From the NCBI GenBank assembly GCA_012513735.1, contig JAAZBR010000112.1, forward strand, positions 1-5,296: a stretch of DNA of 5,296 bases, read 5' to 3'. The notes below the pieces were generated by a model. It searched no databases and was not told the origin of the DNA. It saw only the letters and a program-made list of their open reading frames with translations. A program made the position numbers and the translations under genes. This DNA comes from Clostridiales bacterium (GTDB lineage Bacteria > Bacillota > Clostridia > Christensenellales > Aristaeellaceae). This document shows, one piece after another, positions 1 through 5,296 of the stretch (its first letter is position 1; each line of letters opens with the position of its first letter).

Positions 1-247
1 GGCTTGTACAGCTTTCCTGTTTTGTCAGCGGATGCACTGCACATCGGAAGGGCACGGGGAATGGCTCCTCCTTTTCCAGGCTGGACAGCAGCAGGATCAG
101 GAACGTCATGTCGTAGGTCAGGGTAGCCCTGCAGGCCAGGCCGTGCTGAGCGCCCAAAGCCCTGCAAAGCCCGCAATAGATACCGCGGTAAAGCTTCTTT
201 TGCCCCTCATCCAGCTTGTCCAGGTTGGCAACCACATAACCAAACAA
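1..247 (-). CDS. DUF5685-like protein, N-terminal part (runs off the left edge)
   Basis: This leftward reading frame is open from a TTG at 247 to the window edge and gives 82 residues; the C-terminal part lies outside. The protein begins LFGYVVANLDKL, followed by YRGIYCGLCRALG (CxxC at Cys25 and Cys28), TLTYDMTFLILLLSSL at about residues 42-57, and RCAVHP at about 68-73 with Cys69. From memory this order (FGYV, YCGLCR, TYDxTFLxxLLxSL, RCxxHP) matches the DUF5685 family, which has no known function. The spaced cysteines and His suggest metal binding, which is inference. The TTG start is chosen because AAGGAG lies 9 bases upstream and because family members usually begin MFGYV. An in-frame ATG at 283 lacks a good ribosome site and overlaps the proposed -10 element. 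It is divergent from the operon to its right. The family call is fairly secure; function is unknown. Confidence 0.8.
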   Translation of the reverse strand, partial: MFGYVVANLDKLDEGQKKLYRGIYCGLCRALGAQHGLACRATLTYDMTFLILLLSSLEKEEPFPVPFRCAVHPLTKQESCTS

Positions 248-256
248 TGGCGATCG

Positions 257-262
257 CTCCTT
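257..262 (-). promoter_or_regulatory. Ribosome binding site that fixes a TTG start
   Basis: Read on the minus strand, AAGGAG at 262-257 stands 9 bases before the TTG at 247. It is the only strong Shine-Dalgarno match near the left-hand gene and supports TTG over the in-frame ATG at 283. The 8-base palindrome GCGATCGC (250-257) partly fills the spacer. Confidence 0.7.
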
Positions 263-281
263 CGCTGTACAGATTGCATTC

Positions 282-310
282 ATTATACAGCAGCTTTACG
301 AAAAAACCAT
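282..310 (-). promoter_or_regulatory. Likely promoter for the leftward DUF5685-like gene
   Basis: The minus strand carries a perfect TATAAT at 287-282. The -35 region is weak: ATGGTT at 310-305 has 17-base spacing but matches TTGACA poorly. Transcription would start near 275, giving a leader of about 28 bases before the TTG start. The in-frame ATG at 283 would then lie inside the -10 element and not be transcribed, which agrees with the TTG call. The -10 is seen directly; promoter activity is inferred. Confidence 0.5.
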
Positions 311-326
311 GAACAAAATGGCCTGA

Positions 327-359
327 TTGATAGAATCCTCTTGCTTCCTATGCTATAAT
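327..359 (+). promoter_or_regulatory. Likely promoter of the six-gene operon (extended -10)
   Basis: TGCTATAAT at 351-359 is a perfect TATAAT with the TGn extension, typical of sigma-A promoters that can work with a weak -35. Possible -35 elements are TTGATA at 327-332 (spacer 21, too long) or TAGAAT at 331-336 (spacer 17, weak match). Transcription would start near 366, only about 19 bases before the first ATG, and no other promoter is evident downstream. It is divergent from the minus-strand promoter, with about 66 bases between the two -10 boxes. Confidence 0.6.
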
Positions 360-365
360 TTGCGC

Positions 366-373
366 GGAAGGAG
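366..373 (+). promoter_or_regulatory. Ribosome binding site at the predicted mRNA 5' end
   Basis: GGAAGGAG at 366-373 is a strong Shine-Dalgarno sequence 11 bases before the ATG at 385. A nearer ATG at 377 is only 3 bases away and opens an 8-codon frame that stops at 401-403, so 385 is the start of the real gene. Because the predicted transcription start is also near 366, the site would lie at the very 5' end of the message. Confidence 0.6.
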
Positions 374-384
374 CGTATGATCGA

Positions 385-1728
385 ATGGACGTTGACCCTT
401 TAGGGTGGAATCTGGTCATCCTTTTGTTGCTGCTGATGATCTACGCGCTGCTGACGGCTGCTGAAAGCGCGGCGCGCGTGCTGAACAAGAATAAGCTCAG
501 AAAGCTGGCGGAGGAGGCGGACACACAGGCGGACAGGCTGCTTACCTTTGCCCAAAAGCTCACCGATACGCCATCCGGGCTGCGTGCCTGTCTTGCGTTT
601 GTGGGCTTTTTGTCTGCCGGGCTGGTCAGTTGGCTCTATGGCCTGGGGCTTGCCCGCGCCCTGCGGGGCGCCGGGGCGTTCGGCGCCTTTTCCGATGGGC
701 TGCTGGGCGGGCTGTCCATTTTGGTGGTACTGATTGTCTATACGGTGGTAATGCTGGCTTTTGCCACCGTTCTGCCCCGTCGCCTGGCTGTCCACCAGCC
801 GGAAAAAACCGCCAGCCGCCTCTACCGCATCGCTACCTTTTTTGACAGCCTCTTTCATCCCCTTGCCTGCCTGGTCAACGGGGTGGCGGCGGGGCTGCTG
901 CGGTTGGCCGGCATCAACCCTCATGAGGAGATGGACCAGCTCACCGAAGACGAGATCCGCCTGCTGGTGGATGTGGGGGAAGAGAAGGGCGCCATCCAGG
1001 AAGCTGAACGCGAAATGATTGAAAACGTGTTTGAGTTCAACAACCTGACGGCGGCAGACTCCATGACCCACCGCACCGACATGTGGACCGTATGGATCGA
1101 CGATGACTGGGAAGAGATTACCCGGCTGATTGAATCCACGGGGCTCTCCCGCTTTCCGGTGTATGATGAGGACCTGGACCATGTCATTGGCACCGTGTCC
1201 ACCCGCGATTTTCTGCTGAACCGCCAGAAGGAGCAGCCCAAGCCCCTGCGGGAGATCCTGCGCAAGGCGCGCTTTGTGCCCGAATCGGTGCGCACGGACG
1301 TGCTGTTTCGCGATATGCAGCACAACAAATATCATATGGCCATTGTGGTGGACGAGTATGGCGGCACCAGCGGGCTGATCACCATGGAGGATCTGCTGGA
1401 GGAAATCGTCGGCAACATCTACGATGAATATGATCCCCAGGTGCAGCAGGACATTGTAGATATCGGGGAGGCCCGCTGGCGTGTGGCCGGCAGTCTGCTG
1501 ATCGAAAGCTTCAACGAGGCCACCGGGCTGGATCTGCCCATTGACGAGGAATATGACACCATGGGCGGGCTGGTTCTGCACCATTTGGGCGCGATCCCCG
1601 AGGACGGCAGCCAGACCGAGGTGGAGGCTTTCGGGCTGCACTTCAAGGTGCTGGAAATTGCCGACCGCCGCATTGAATGGGTGGAGGTAGACAGGTCGTC
1701 ACCCGCTACGGAGGAAGAAAATGTATGA
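385..1728 (+). CDS. CNNM/CorC (HlyC-type) membrane protein with DUF21, two CBS domains and CorC_HlyC domain
   Basis: This 447-residue protein has the standard order of the family. A DUF21 membrane region has hydrophobic segments at about 8-27, 66-88, 105-133 and perhaps 152-175, with AAESAARVLNKNKLRKLAEE after the first. An acidic linker (about 181-220) follows. The CBS pair covers about 227-345 (MTHRTDM, SRFPVYDEDLDHVIGTVSTRDFL, then IVVDEYGGTSGLITMEDLLEEIVG). The C-terminal CorC_HlyC domain is at about 355-435 (WRVAGS, DTMGGLVLHHLG). Length is normal. Characterised relatives export Mg2+ or couple it to Na+, with ATP-Mg binding in the CBS pair; the old name 'hemolysin' is misleading. The usual FGExxPK motif reads FATVLPR here (126-132), so ion specificity is uncertain. 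It is the first gene of the operon and overlaps the next by 8 bases. Confidence 0.9.
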   Translation: MDVDPLGWNLVILLLLLMIYALLTAAESAARVLNKNKLRKLAEEADTQADRLLTFAQKLTDTPSGLRACLAFVGFLSAGLVSWLYGLGLARALRGAGAFGAFSDGLLGGLSILVVLIVYTVVMLAFATVLPRRLAVHQPEKTASRLYRIATFFDSLFHPLACLVNGVAAGLLRLAGINPHEEMDQLTEDEIRLLVDVGEEKGAIQEAEREMIENVFEFNNLTAADSMTHRTDMWTVWIDDDWEEITRLIESTGLSRFPVYDEDLDHVIGTVSTRDFLLNRQKEQPKPLREILRKARFVPESVRTDVLFRDMQHNKYHMAIVVDEYGGTSGLITMEDLLEEIVGNIYDEYDPQVQQDIVDIGEARWRVAGSLLIESFNEATGLDLPIDEEYDTMGGLVLHHLGAIPEDGSQTEVEAFGLHFKVLEIADRRIEWVEVDRSSPATEEENV

Positions 1729-2584
1729 TCTGTTGATTGTGGGCGGCGGCTGCGCGGGTAGCTCGGCCGCTATCACCGCCCGCCAGCGCAACCTGAAGGT
1801 GCTGATGCTGTACGCGGGTGACGGCGCGCTGGAGAAGGCCGCCCGGGTGGACAACTACCCTGGCCTGCCTCAGACTTCCGGTGGTGACATGGTGCGTCTG
1901 TTTCGCAAACAGGCTCAGGACATGGGGGCTGAAGTCAAGCGCCAGCTTGTGCAGAAGGTGCTGCCTATGGGAGAAGGGTTCTCCGTGCTGGCCGGTATGG
2001 ACCTCTATGAGGCCAGAACAATCCTGCTGGCGCTGGGCACCTCCCGGGTCAATCCCCTGCAGGGGGAGGAGGAACTGCTGGGCCAGGGGGTCAGCTATTG
2101 CGCCACCTGTGACGGCATGTTTTACAAGGGCAAGCACATGATCGTGGTGGCCGGCGGTCAGGAAGCGGTGGAGGAGGCCAACTATCTGTCCGAGATTGGT
2201 CGGGTCAGCTACTTCACCGAAAAACCTCACGACAAGGCAGGGCTGTCCGCTGCCATAACGCAATTGTCGGGCAAGCCCAAGGCCATCGAGCAGGCGGGCG
2301 CAGGCATGCGCCTGGTGACCGATCAGGGCAGCCTGGAGGCGGACGGCGTCTTTGTGCTACGCCCGGCGGTGGCCATGACCCAGCTTCTGCCCGAGGTGGC
2401 GGTACAAAAGGGCGCCGTTGTAACAGATGAAAACCTGATGACCAACCTGCTTGGCGTGTTTGCTGCCGGCGATCTCATTGGCGCGCCGCTGCAGGCTGCC
2501 AAGGCGGTGGGCGACGGCAACCGGGCGGCGCTGGCCATTTCCAGTTACCTGCGCAGGCAGGCAGCACAGGTAGAACAGGAATGA
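1721..2584 (+). CDS. Thioredoxin-reductase-like FAD flavoprotein, atypical NAD(P) site
   Basis: This 287-residue protein has the thioredoxin reductase layout. The N-terminal FAD site is GGGCAGSSAA (8-17), followed by NYPGLPQTSG (45-54). The redox-active pair CATC sits at 127-130 in SYCATCDGMFYKGK, and the C-terminal FAD segment is FAAGDLIGAPLQAAKAVGDG (247-266). Such enzymes pass electrons through FAD to the CxxC and then to a small thiol protein in the cytoplasm. The pyridine-nucleotide domain is altered: the usual GGGxxAVEEA reads AGGQEAVEEA (144-153), and the HRRxxFRA signature for the NADPH phosphate is absent (FTEKPHDKA at 165-173). The protein is also shorter than classical TrxB (about 310-320). 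It may use NADH, ferredoxin or another donor, like clostridial ferredoxin-linked flavin thioredoxin reductases. GGAGG at 1710-1714 supports the start. No thioredoxin gene is adjacent, so trxB is not assigned. Confidence 0.85.
   Translation: MYDLLIVGGGCAGSSAAITARQRNLKVLMLYAGDGALEKAARVDNYPGLPQTSGGDMVRLFRKQAQDMGAEVKRQLVQKVLPMGEGFSVLAGMDLYEARTILLALGTSRVNPLQGEEELLGQGVSYCATCDGMFYKGKHMIVVAGGQEAVEEANYLSEIGRVSYFTEKPHDKAGLSAAITQLSGKPKAIEQAGAGMRLVTDQGSLEADGVFVLRPAVAMTQLLPEVAVQKGAVVTDENLMTNLLGVFAAGDLIGAPLQAAKAVGDGNRAALAISSYLRRQAAQVEQE
2577..2580 (+). promoter_or_regulatory. Ribosome binding site that decides between two starts
   Basis: AGGA at 2577-2580 directly abuts the first ATG (2581) but is 6 bases from the second ATG (2587), which is followed by AAAAAA encoding the lysines of a signal peptide. 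The second start is therefore preferred for the exported protein. The upstream flavoprotein stop (2582-2584) falls between the two. Confidence 0.5.
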
Positions 2585-2586
2585 CC

Positions 2587-3453
2587 ATGAAAAAAGCGTT
2601 CACCTTGTTCCTTCTGCTGGCGATGCTGCTGGCTGTGCCGGCTGCACAGGCAGCTCCGGCACGGTCTTTGGGAGCTATGGACCTGGACGCTGCCCAGTTG
2701 GAGGTGCTGTGGCCGATGCTGGAGGGGCTGGCGCAAGCCGCCTGGCAGCAGGGCGTGCGTTCATGGGAGCCTGGGGAGATTCCGCCCCACCTGTTGCAGC
2801 AAGCTGCGCTTGCTCCCCACCCCGGGGAGGACATTGTAGGCGTCTATATCTATGAGGTCCGGCGCACCCCCGATCAAAGTCTCCTTCTGCAGGCGGATGT
2901 CTACCGGATGCACGGCATCCGGAGCAGCGTGGAGGAGGCCCCGGAGGACAGCCTGACCTGGCTGTGCGGAATGGAGACCACCCTGCGTCAACAGGAGGGC
3001 CAGCCCGACCGTTGGGTACCCTATAGCTTGCGGCTGTCCTCCCCCTATGCGGCGCAGCACCTGCGGCCTTATCGGGGGGAAGAGTTTGAGCTGGCGGTCC
3101 CCGACTTTTTCGTTGAAGAGGGTCCGGCAGCGCCCGGAGGTGTGCGCTTTGTTGCACCAGGTTCAGTGGCAACGCTGACAGTGCAGCGGCAGACTGCGGA
3201 AGGCCAGACCGAGCAAGCGGTGATGCAGCAGCTTGCCCAGCAGAACCCTGTCTACGTGTTTTCCCGCCAGTTTGATGAGCAGACAGGCGCTGTGCTGGCT
3301 CATGCACCAGGCGACCTGGCCTTCGCTTTGGTGGCGGGGGAGGAAGCGTGGATTCTGCAGCTTCGCTTTCCCGTGGAAAGGGAGAGGGAGTACAGCCTGT
3401 ATTTTGAGTTCCTGTGCAACTCCTTCCTGATCGATGAGGTGACGGTGGGATGA
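2587..3453 (+). CDS. Secreted protein of unknown function with signal peptide
   Basis: I do not recognise a named family. From the ATG at 2587 the product is 288 residues; the ATG at 2581 would add Met-Thr. The N-terminus is a clear Sec signal peptide: Lys2-Lys3, a hydrophobic run AFTLFLLLAMLLAVP, and an A-x-A site (AQA) with likely cleavage after residue 22. There is no lipobox Cys and no later membrane segment, so it is probably released or loosely cell-associated. The mature part is acidic and Gln-rich, with a strand-like stretch EDIVGVYIYEV at about 81-91. The C-terminal 60 residues alternate hydrophobic and charged residues (WILQLRFPVEREREYSLYFE, 255-274) and end CNSFLIDEVTVG. Two cysteines remain (127, 277) and could form a disulfide. 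The stop overlaps the next gene's ATG by 4 bases, suggesting coordinated production of the two exported proteins. Confidence 0.8.
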   Translation: MKKAFTLFLLLAMLLAVPAAQAAPARSLGAMDLDAAQLEVLWPMLEGLAQAAWQQGVRSWEPGEIPPHLLQQAALAPHPGEDIVGVYIYEVRRTPDQSLLLQADVYRMHGIRSSVEEAPEDSLTWLCGMETTLRQQEGQPDRWVPYSLRLSSPYAAQHLRPYRGEEFELAVPDFFVEEGPAAPGGVRFVAPGSVATLTVQRQTAEGQTEQAVMQQLAQQNPVYVFSRQFDEQTGAVLAHAPGDLAFALVAGEEAWILQLRFPVEREREYSLYFEFLCNSFLIDEVTVG

Positions 3454-4205
3454 AACCGATGACGCGGATCTCCCGTCTGCTCATCCTGGCGCTGCTGCTT
3501 GCGCTGACGGGCGGCAGTGTGTCCGCCCAGGTGCAGGTGAGCTGGCTGGAGGGGGAGGCCCATTTTCCCGATGATAAAAAGTACACCTACACCTATATCT
3601 ATCGCTACCCCAAGGTGGAGGTCAGCAGCGCGGCCACGGAGGAGATCAACCACTACTTCGATACCGCTCTGCAGGAGATGATGCAGTTGATGGTGCCCAT
3701 GTACGCGGCCGATCCCATCATGGCGGGGGATGGGGGCAAGCTAATCCGCGAAGCTTACGAGGTGACCTGCAACACCGATCGGTATTTCAGCTGCCTGATG
3801 ACCCGCAGCCAGACCGTGGAAGAGGGTACGCTCAACAGCCTGCGGTCGGTGGTGTTTGCGGCGGACGGCGAATATGCAGGTCAGACCCTGACCCTGCGCG
3901 GCGCCACCGGTGTGGGGGACAGCTCTGTGCAGATGGCGGCTTTGGTGTTTGAGGATGTATGGAGGCAGCTTGAAGTGGTCAAACAGGCAGGAGAACCGCT
4001 GCTTCTTGAAGAAGTGTCGTATCAGGTGCTGGCGGAGGAGTTTTATCCCGAAAGCCATTTTTATCTGGATGAAGAGGAGAACGCTGTCTTCTATCTGCAA
4101 CCAGGGCTGTTGAGGCCGGGCAAGGAAACGCTGCGCTTTGTATACAGCAGGGAGCAGTTGAACGCCCTGATTCCCGCACAATCCGAAGGAGGAAATGTGC
4201 CATGA
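3450..4205 (+). CDS. Secreted protein resembling DUF3298/RsiV-type extracellular domains
   Basis: This 251-residue protein has a signal peptide (n-region with Lys2, Arg6 and Arg9, core LLILALLLALT, VSA cleavage after residue 26). The mature protein begins QVQVSWLEGEAHFP, then a Tyr-rich YTYTYIYRYPKVEV (45-58) and IN at 66-67. The middle has VVFAADGEYAGQTLTLRG (134-151). The end has EEFYPESHFYLDEEENAVFY (196-215) and a closing FVYSREQLNALI. That order (YP followed by an IN helix, a 'G.xLTL' strand, a late 'F.xxxxFYxxxP' strand, a final 'xxxELxxLI') resembles the DUF4163/DUF3298 fold of RsiV- and PdaC-type proteins. The match is by eye and only moderate. Cys107 and Cys115 may pair. GAGGTG at 3436-3441 lies 8 bases before the ATG. 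It overlaps genes on both sides by 4 bases. Function is unknown; no sigma factor or deacetylase domain is present. Confidence 0.75.
   Translation: MKPMTRISRLLILALLLALTGGSVSAQVQVSWLEGEAHFPDDKKYTYTYIYRYPKVEVSSAATEEINHYFDTALQEMMQLMVPMYAADPIMAGDGGKLIREAYEVTCNTDRYFSCLMTRSQTVEEGTLNSLRSVVFAADGEYAGQTLTLRGATGVGDSSVQMAALVFEDVWRQLEVVKQAGEPLLLEEVSYQVLAEEFYPESHFYLDEEENAVFYLQPGLLRPGKETLRFVYSREQLNALIPAQSEGGNVP
4186..4192 (+). promoter_or_regulatory. Strong ribosome binding site of tdh
   Basis: AAGGAGG at 4186-4192 is the best Shine-Dalgarno sequence inside the operon and lies within the end of the preceding gene. It is 9 bases before the first of three consecutive ATG codons (4202, 4205, 4208). The first is preferred by spacing. 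Its strength suggests tdh is translated well independently of coupling. Confidence 0.7.
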
Positions 4206-5242
4206 TGATGGATGCGCTGGTGAAAACAAAGCCCGGTACCGGGCTGGAGCTTGTACAGGTTCCGCGTCCCGAGCCGGGGGACCATGATGTGCTGATCCGT
4301 ATTCACAAGACAGCCATCTGCGGCACCGATCTGCACATCTGGAACTGGGATGCCTGGAGCCAAAAGCATGTGCAGACACCCCGTATCATCGGGCATGAAT
4401 ATGTGGGTGAGATTGCCGCCATGGGTTCTCATGTGGAATCCTTCCGCATCGGGCAGATCGTTTCCGGTGAAGGGCACATCGTATGCGGCCACTGCCGCAA
4501 CTGCCGTGGCGGCAACGCCCAGTGGTGCCACAACACCAAGGGGGTGGGGGTCAACCGGGACGGCGCCTTTGCCGAATACCTGTGTATTCCCGCCAGCAAC
4601 TGCATTCCTATCAGCGAGGACCTGGATGAGGACATCGTGGCCTTCTTTGATGCGCTGGGCAACGCCACCCACACTGCGCTGATGTTTGACCTGATCGGCG
4701 AGGATGTGTTGATCACGGGTGCCGGGCCCATTGGCATTATGGCGGCTGCCATTTGCCGGCACAACGGGGCGCGCAATGTGGTGGTGACCGATATCAACGA
4801 CTACCGCCTGGACCTGGCGCGGCAGTTGGGTGCCACGGCCATCGTGAACGTAAGCCGCGAATCCCTGGAGCCTGCTATGCAGGCCGCCCGCATGGTGGAG
4901 GGCTTTGACGTGGGACTTGAAATGTCCGGCTCCGCCCAGGCCCTCAGCCAGATGCTGGACCATATGCGCAACGGCGGCAAGCTGGCGCTGCTGGGGTTGT
5001 TTGGAAAGACCGCCACCATGGATATGGACAAGATCATTTTGAAGGGGCTGACCCTGCAGGGTATCTATGGCCGCCGCATGTATGAAACCTGGTACAAGAT
5101 GATGGCCATGGTGCAGTCCGGGCTGGACCTGCACAAGCTGATCACCCACCGCTTCCACTACACGCAGTTTAAGGACGCCTTTGAAGTGATGGGCACCGGT
5201 CAGTCGGGCAAAGTGCTGCTGGAATGGGGGAAGAAAGCATGA
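4202..5242 (+). CDS. tdh: L-threonine 3-dehydrogenase
   Basis: This zinc-dependent medium-chain dehydrogenase oxidises L-threonine to 2-amino-3-ketobutyrate with NAD+ in the cytoplasm. At 346 residues it is close to the E. coli enzyme (341), which it resembles along its whole length. Catalytic zinc residues are Cys40 in KTAICGTDLHIWNWD, and His65 and Glu66 in GHEYVGE. The structural zinc site is Cys95, Cys98, Cys101 and Cys109, in SGEGHIVCGHCRNCRGG and the following QWC. The NAD site has GAGPIG (173-178) and Asp197 at the end of the second strand. GFDVGLEMSG (234-243), GIYGRRMYETWYKM (287-300) and QSGLDLHKLITHRF (305-318) are typical of true Tdh rather than of sorbitol or alcohol dehydrogenases. 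No key residue is missing. It overlaps the preceding gene and the following kbl-like gene by 4 bases each; the kbl pairing supports the pathway. Confidence 0.97.
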   Translation: MMMDALVKTKPGTGLELVQVPRPEPGDHDVLIRIHKTAICGTDLHIWNWDAWSQKHVQTPRIIGHEYVGEIAAMGSHVESFRIGQIVSGEGHIVCGHCRNCRGGNAQWCHNTKGVGVNRDGAFAEYLCIPASNCIPISEDLDEDIVAFFDALGNATHTALMFDLIGEDVLITGAGPIGIMAAAICRHNGARNVVVTDINDYRLDLARQLGATAIVNVSRESLEPAMQAARMVEGFDVGLEMSGSAQALSQMLDHMRNGGKLALLGLFGKTATMDMDKIILKGLTLQGIYGRRMYETWYKMMAMVQSGLDLHKLITHRFHYTQFKDAFEVMGTGQSGKVLLEWGKKA

Positions 5243-5296
5243 AAAAGGCCGTACAGGTATTTCAGAATATATTAGAGGAGATCCGTCAGGCGGGGA
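5239..5296 (+). CDS. kbl: 2-amino-3-ketobutyrate CoA ligase, N-terminal fragment (runs off the right edge)
   Basis: Only 19 codons are visible, from the ATG at 5239, which overlaps the tdh stop by 4 bases (ATGA). The peptide is MKKAVQVFQNILEEIRQAG. Kbl proteins start with a short helix ending in a 'L..I+.AG' pattern just before a conserved KEER segment, which would lie beyond the window. Position directly after tdh is the usual place for kbl, whose pyridoxal-phosphate enzyme splits the Tdh product with CoA into glycine and acetyl-CoA. The identification rests mainly on context and a short match; another alpha-oxoamine synthase is possible. A purine-rich stretch before the ATG (GGGGGAAG at 5226-5233) can serve as a weak ribosome site. 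Confidence 0.75.
   Translation, partial: MKKAVQVFQNILEEIRQAG

Noticed and set aside
250..257. Perfect palindrome GCGATCGC as an operator or repeat
   Set aside because: It is a single 8-base palindrome in a GC-rich sequence, with no second copy noticed in the intergenic region; too little to support a regulatory site.
281..283. In-frame ATG as the start of the leftward gene
   Set aside because: It has no Shine-Dalgarno sequence, overlaps the predicted -10 element, and would add 12 residues before the family's usual FGYV start.
32..358. 108-codon plus-strand open frame at the left edge
   Set aside because: It lies antisense to the DUF5685-like N-terminus, lacks a ribosome site, and runs through both predicted promoter regions.
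400..1641. 413-codon open frame on the minus strand opposite the CNNM/CorC gene
   Set aside because: It is antisense to a gene with clear family motifs, has a low-complexity Gln/His/Pro-rich product, no ribosome site and no recognisable domain. Long antisense frames are common in GC-rich coding DNA.
2675..3586. 303-codon open frame on the minus strand opposite the two exported-protein genes
   Set aside because: The product is Pro/Arg/Ser/Ala-rich without motifs, and it crosses two plus-strand genes with good signal peptides and ribosome sites.
4091..5158. 355-codon open frame on the minus strand opposite tdh
   Set aside because: tdh is certain from its zinc and NAD motifs; the antisense product is His/Gly/Val-rich with no known domain.
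1..5296. Mobile element, CRISPR array, tRNA/rRNA, riboswitch or defence system
   Set aside because: No repeats, transposase or recombinase motifs, tRNA-like folds or long structured leaders were seen. The only intergenic space is about 137 bases, filled by two promoters.

Overview
The window looks like chromosomal DNA from a GC-rich anaerobic member of the Firmicutes, most likely a gut-type clostridial lineage. The taxonomic guess rests on three things. The N-terminal piece at the left edge belongs to a clostridial-type DUF5685 family. The flavoprotein is a short thioredoxin-reductase relative with a poor NADPH site, a style common in Clostridia. Shine-Dalgarno sequences are strong and genes are tightly packed. 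The species cannot be named from this sequence.

Layout. Positions 1-247 hold the start of a leftward DUF5685-type gene that runs off the window. Positions 248-384 are a divergent control region with one recognisable -10 element facing each way. From 385 to the right edge, six genes lie on the plus strand with essentially no intergenic space: a CNNM/CorC (HlyC-type) membrane protein with CBS domains (385-1728), a thioredoxin-reductase-like flavoprotein (1721-2584), a secreted protein of unknown function (about 2587-3453), a second secreted protein resembling DUF3298/RsiV-type proteins (3450-4205), L-threonine 3-dehydrogenase tdh (4202-5242), and the first 19 codons of what is very probably kbl, 2-amino-3-ketobutyrate CoA ligase (5239 onward). 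Most junctions are 4-base ATGA overlaps, so the six are probably one translationally coupled operon read from the promoter at about 327-359. No terminator was seen inside it.

How the genes work together. The clear functional unit is tdh-kbl, which converts threonine to glycine and acetyl-CoA with production of NADH. The upstream genes (ion-transport-type membrane protein, thiol-redox flavoprotein, two exported proteins) have no established link to threonine breakdown; their grouping may be only transcriptional. No mobile element, RNA gene, CRISPR array or defence system was found. The points most worth a second look are the degenerate pyridine-nucleotide site of the flavoprotein, the altered FGExxPK-type motif in the membrane protein, and the tandem pair of exported proteins of unknown role.
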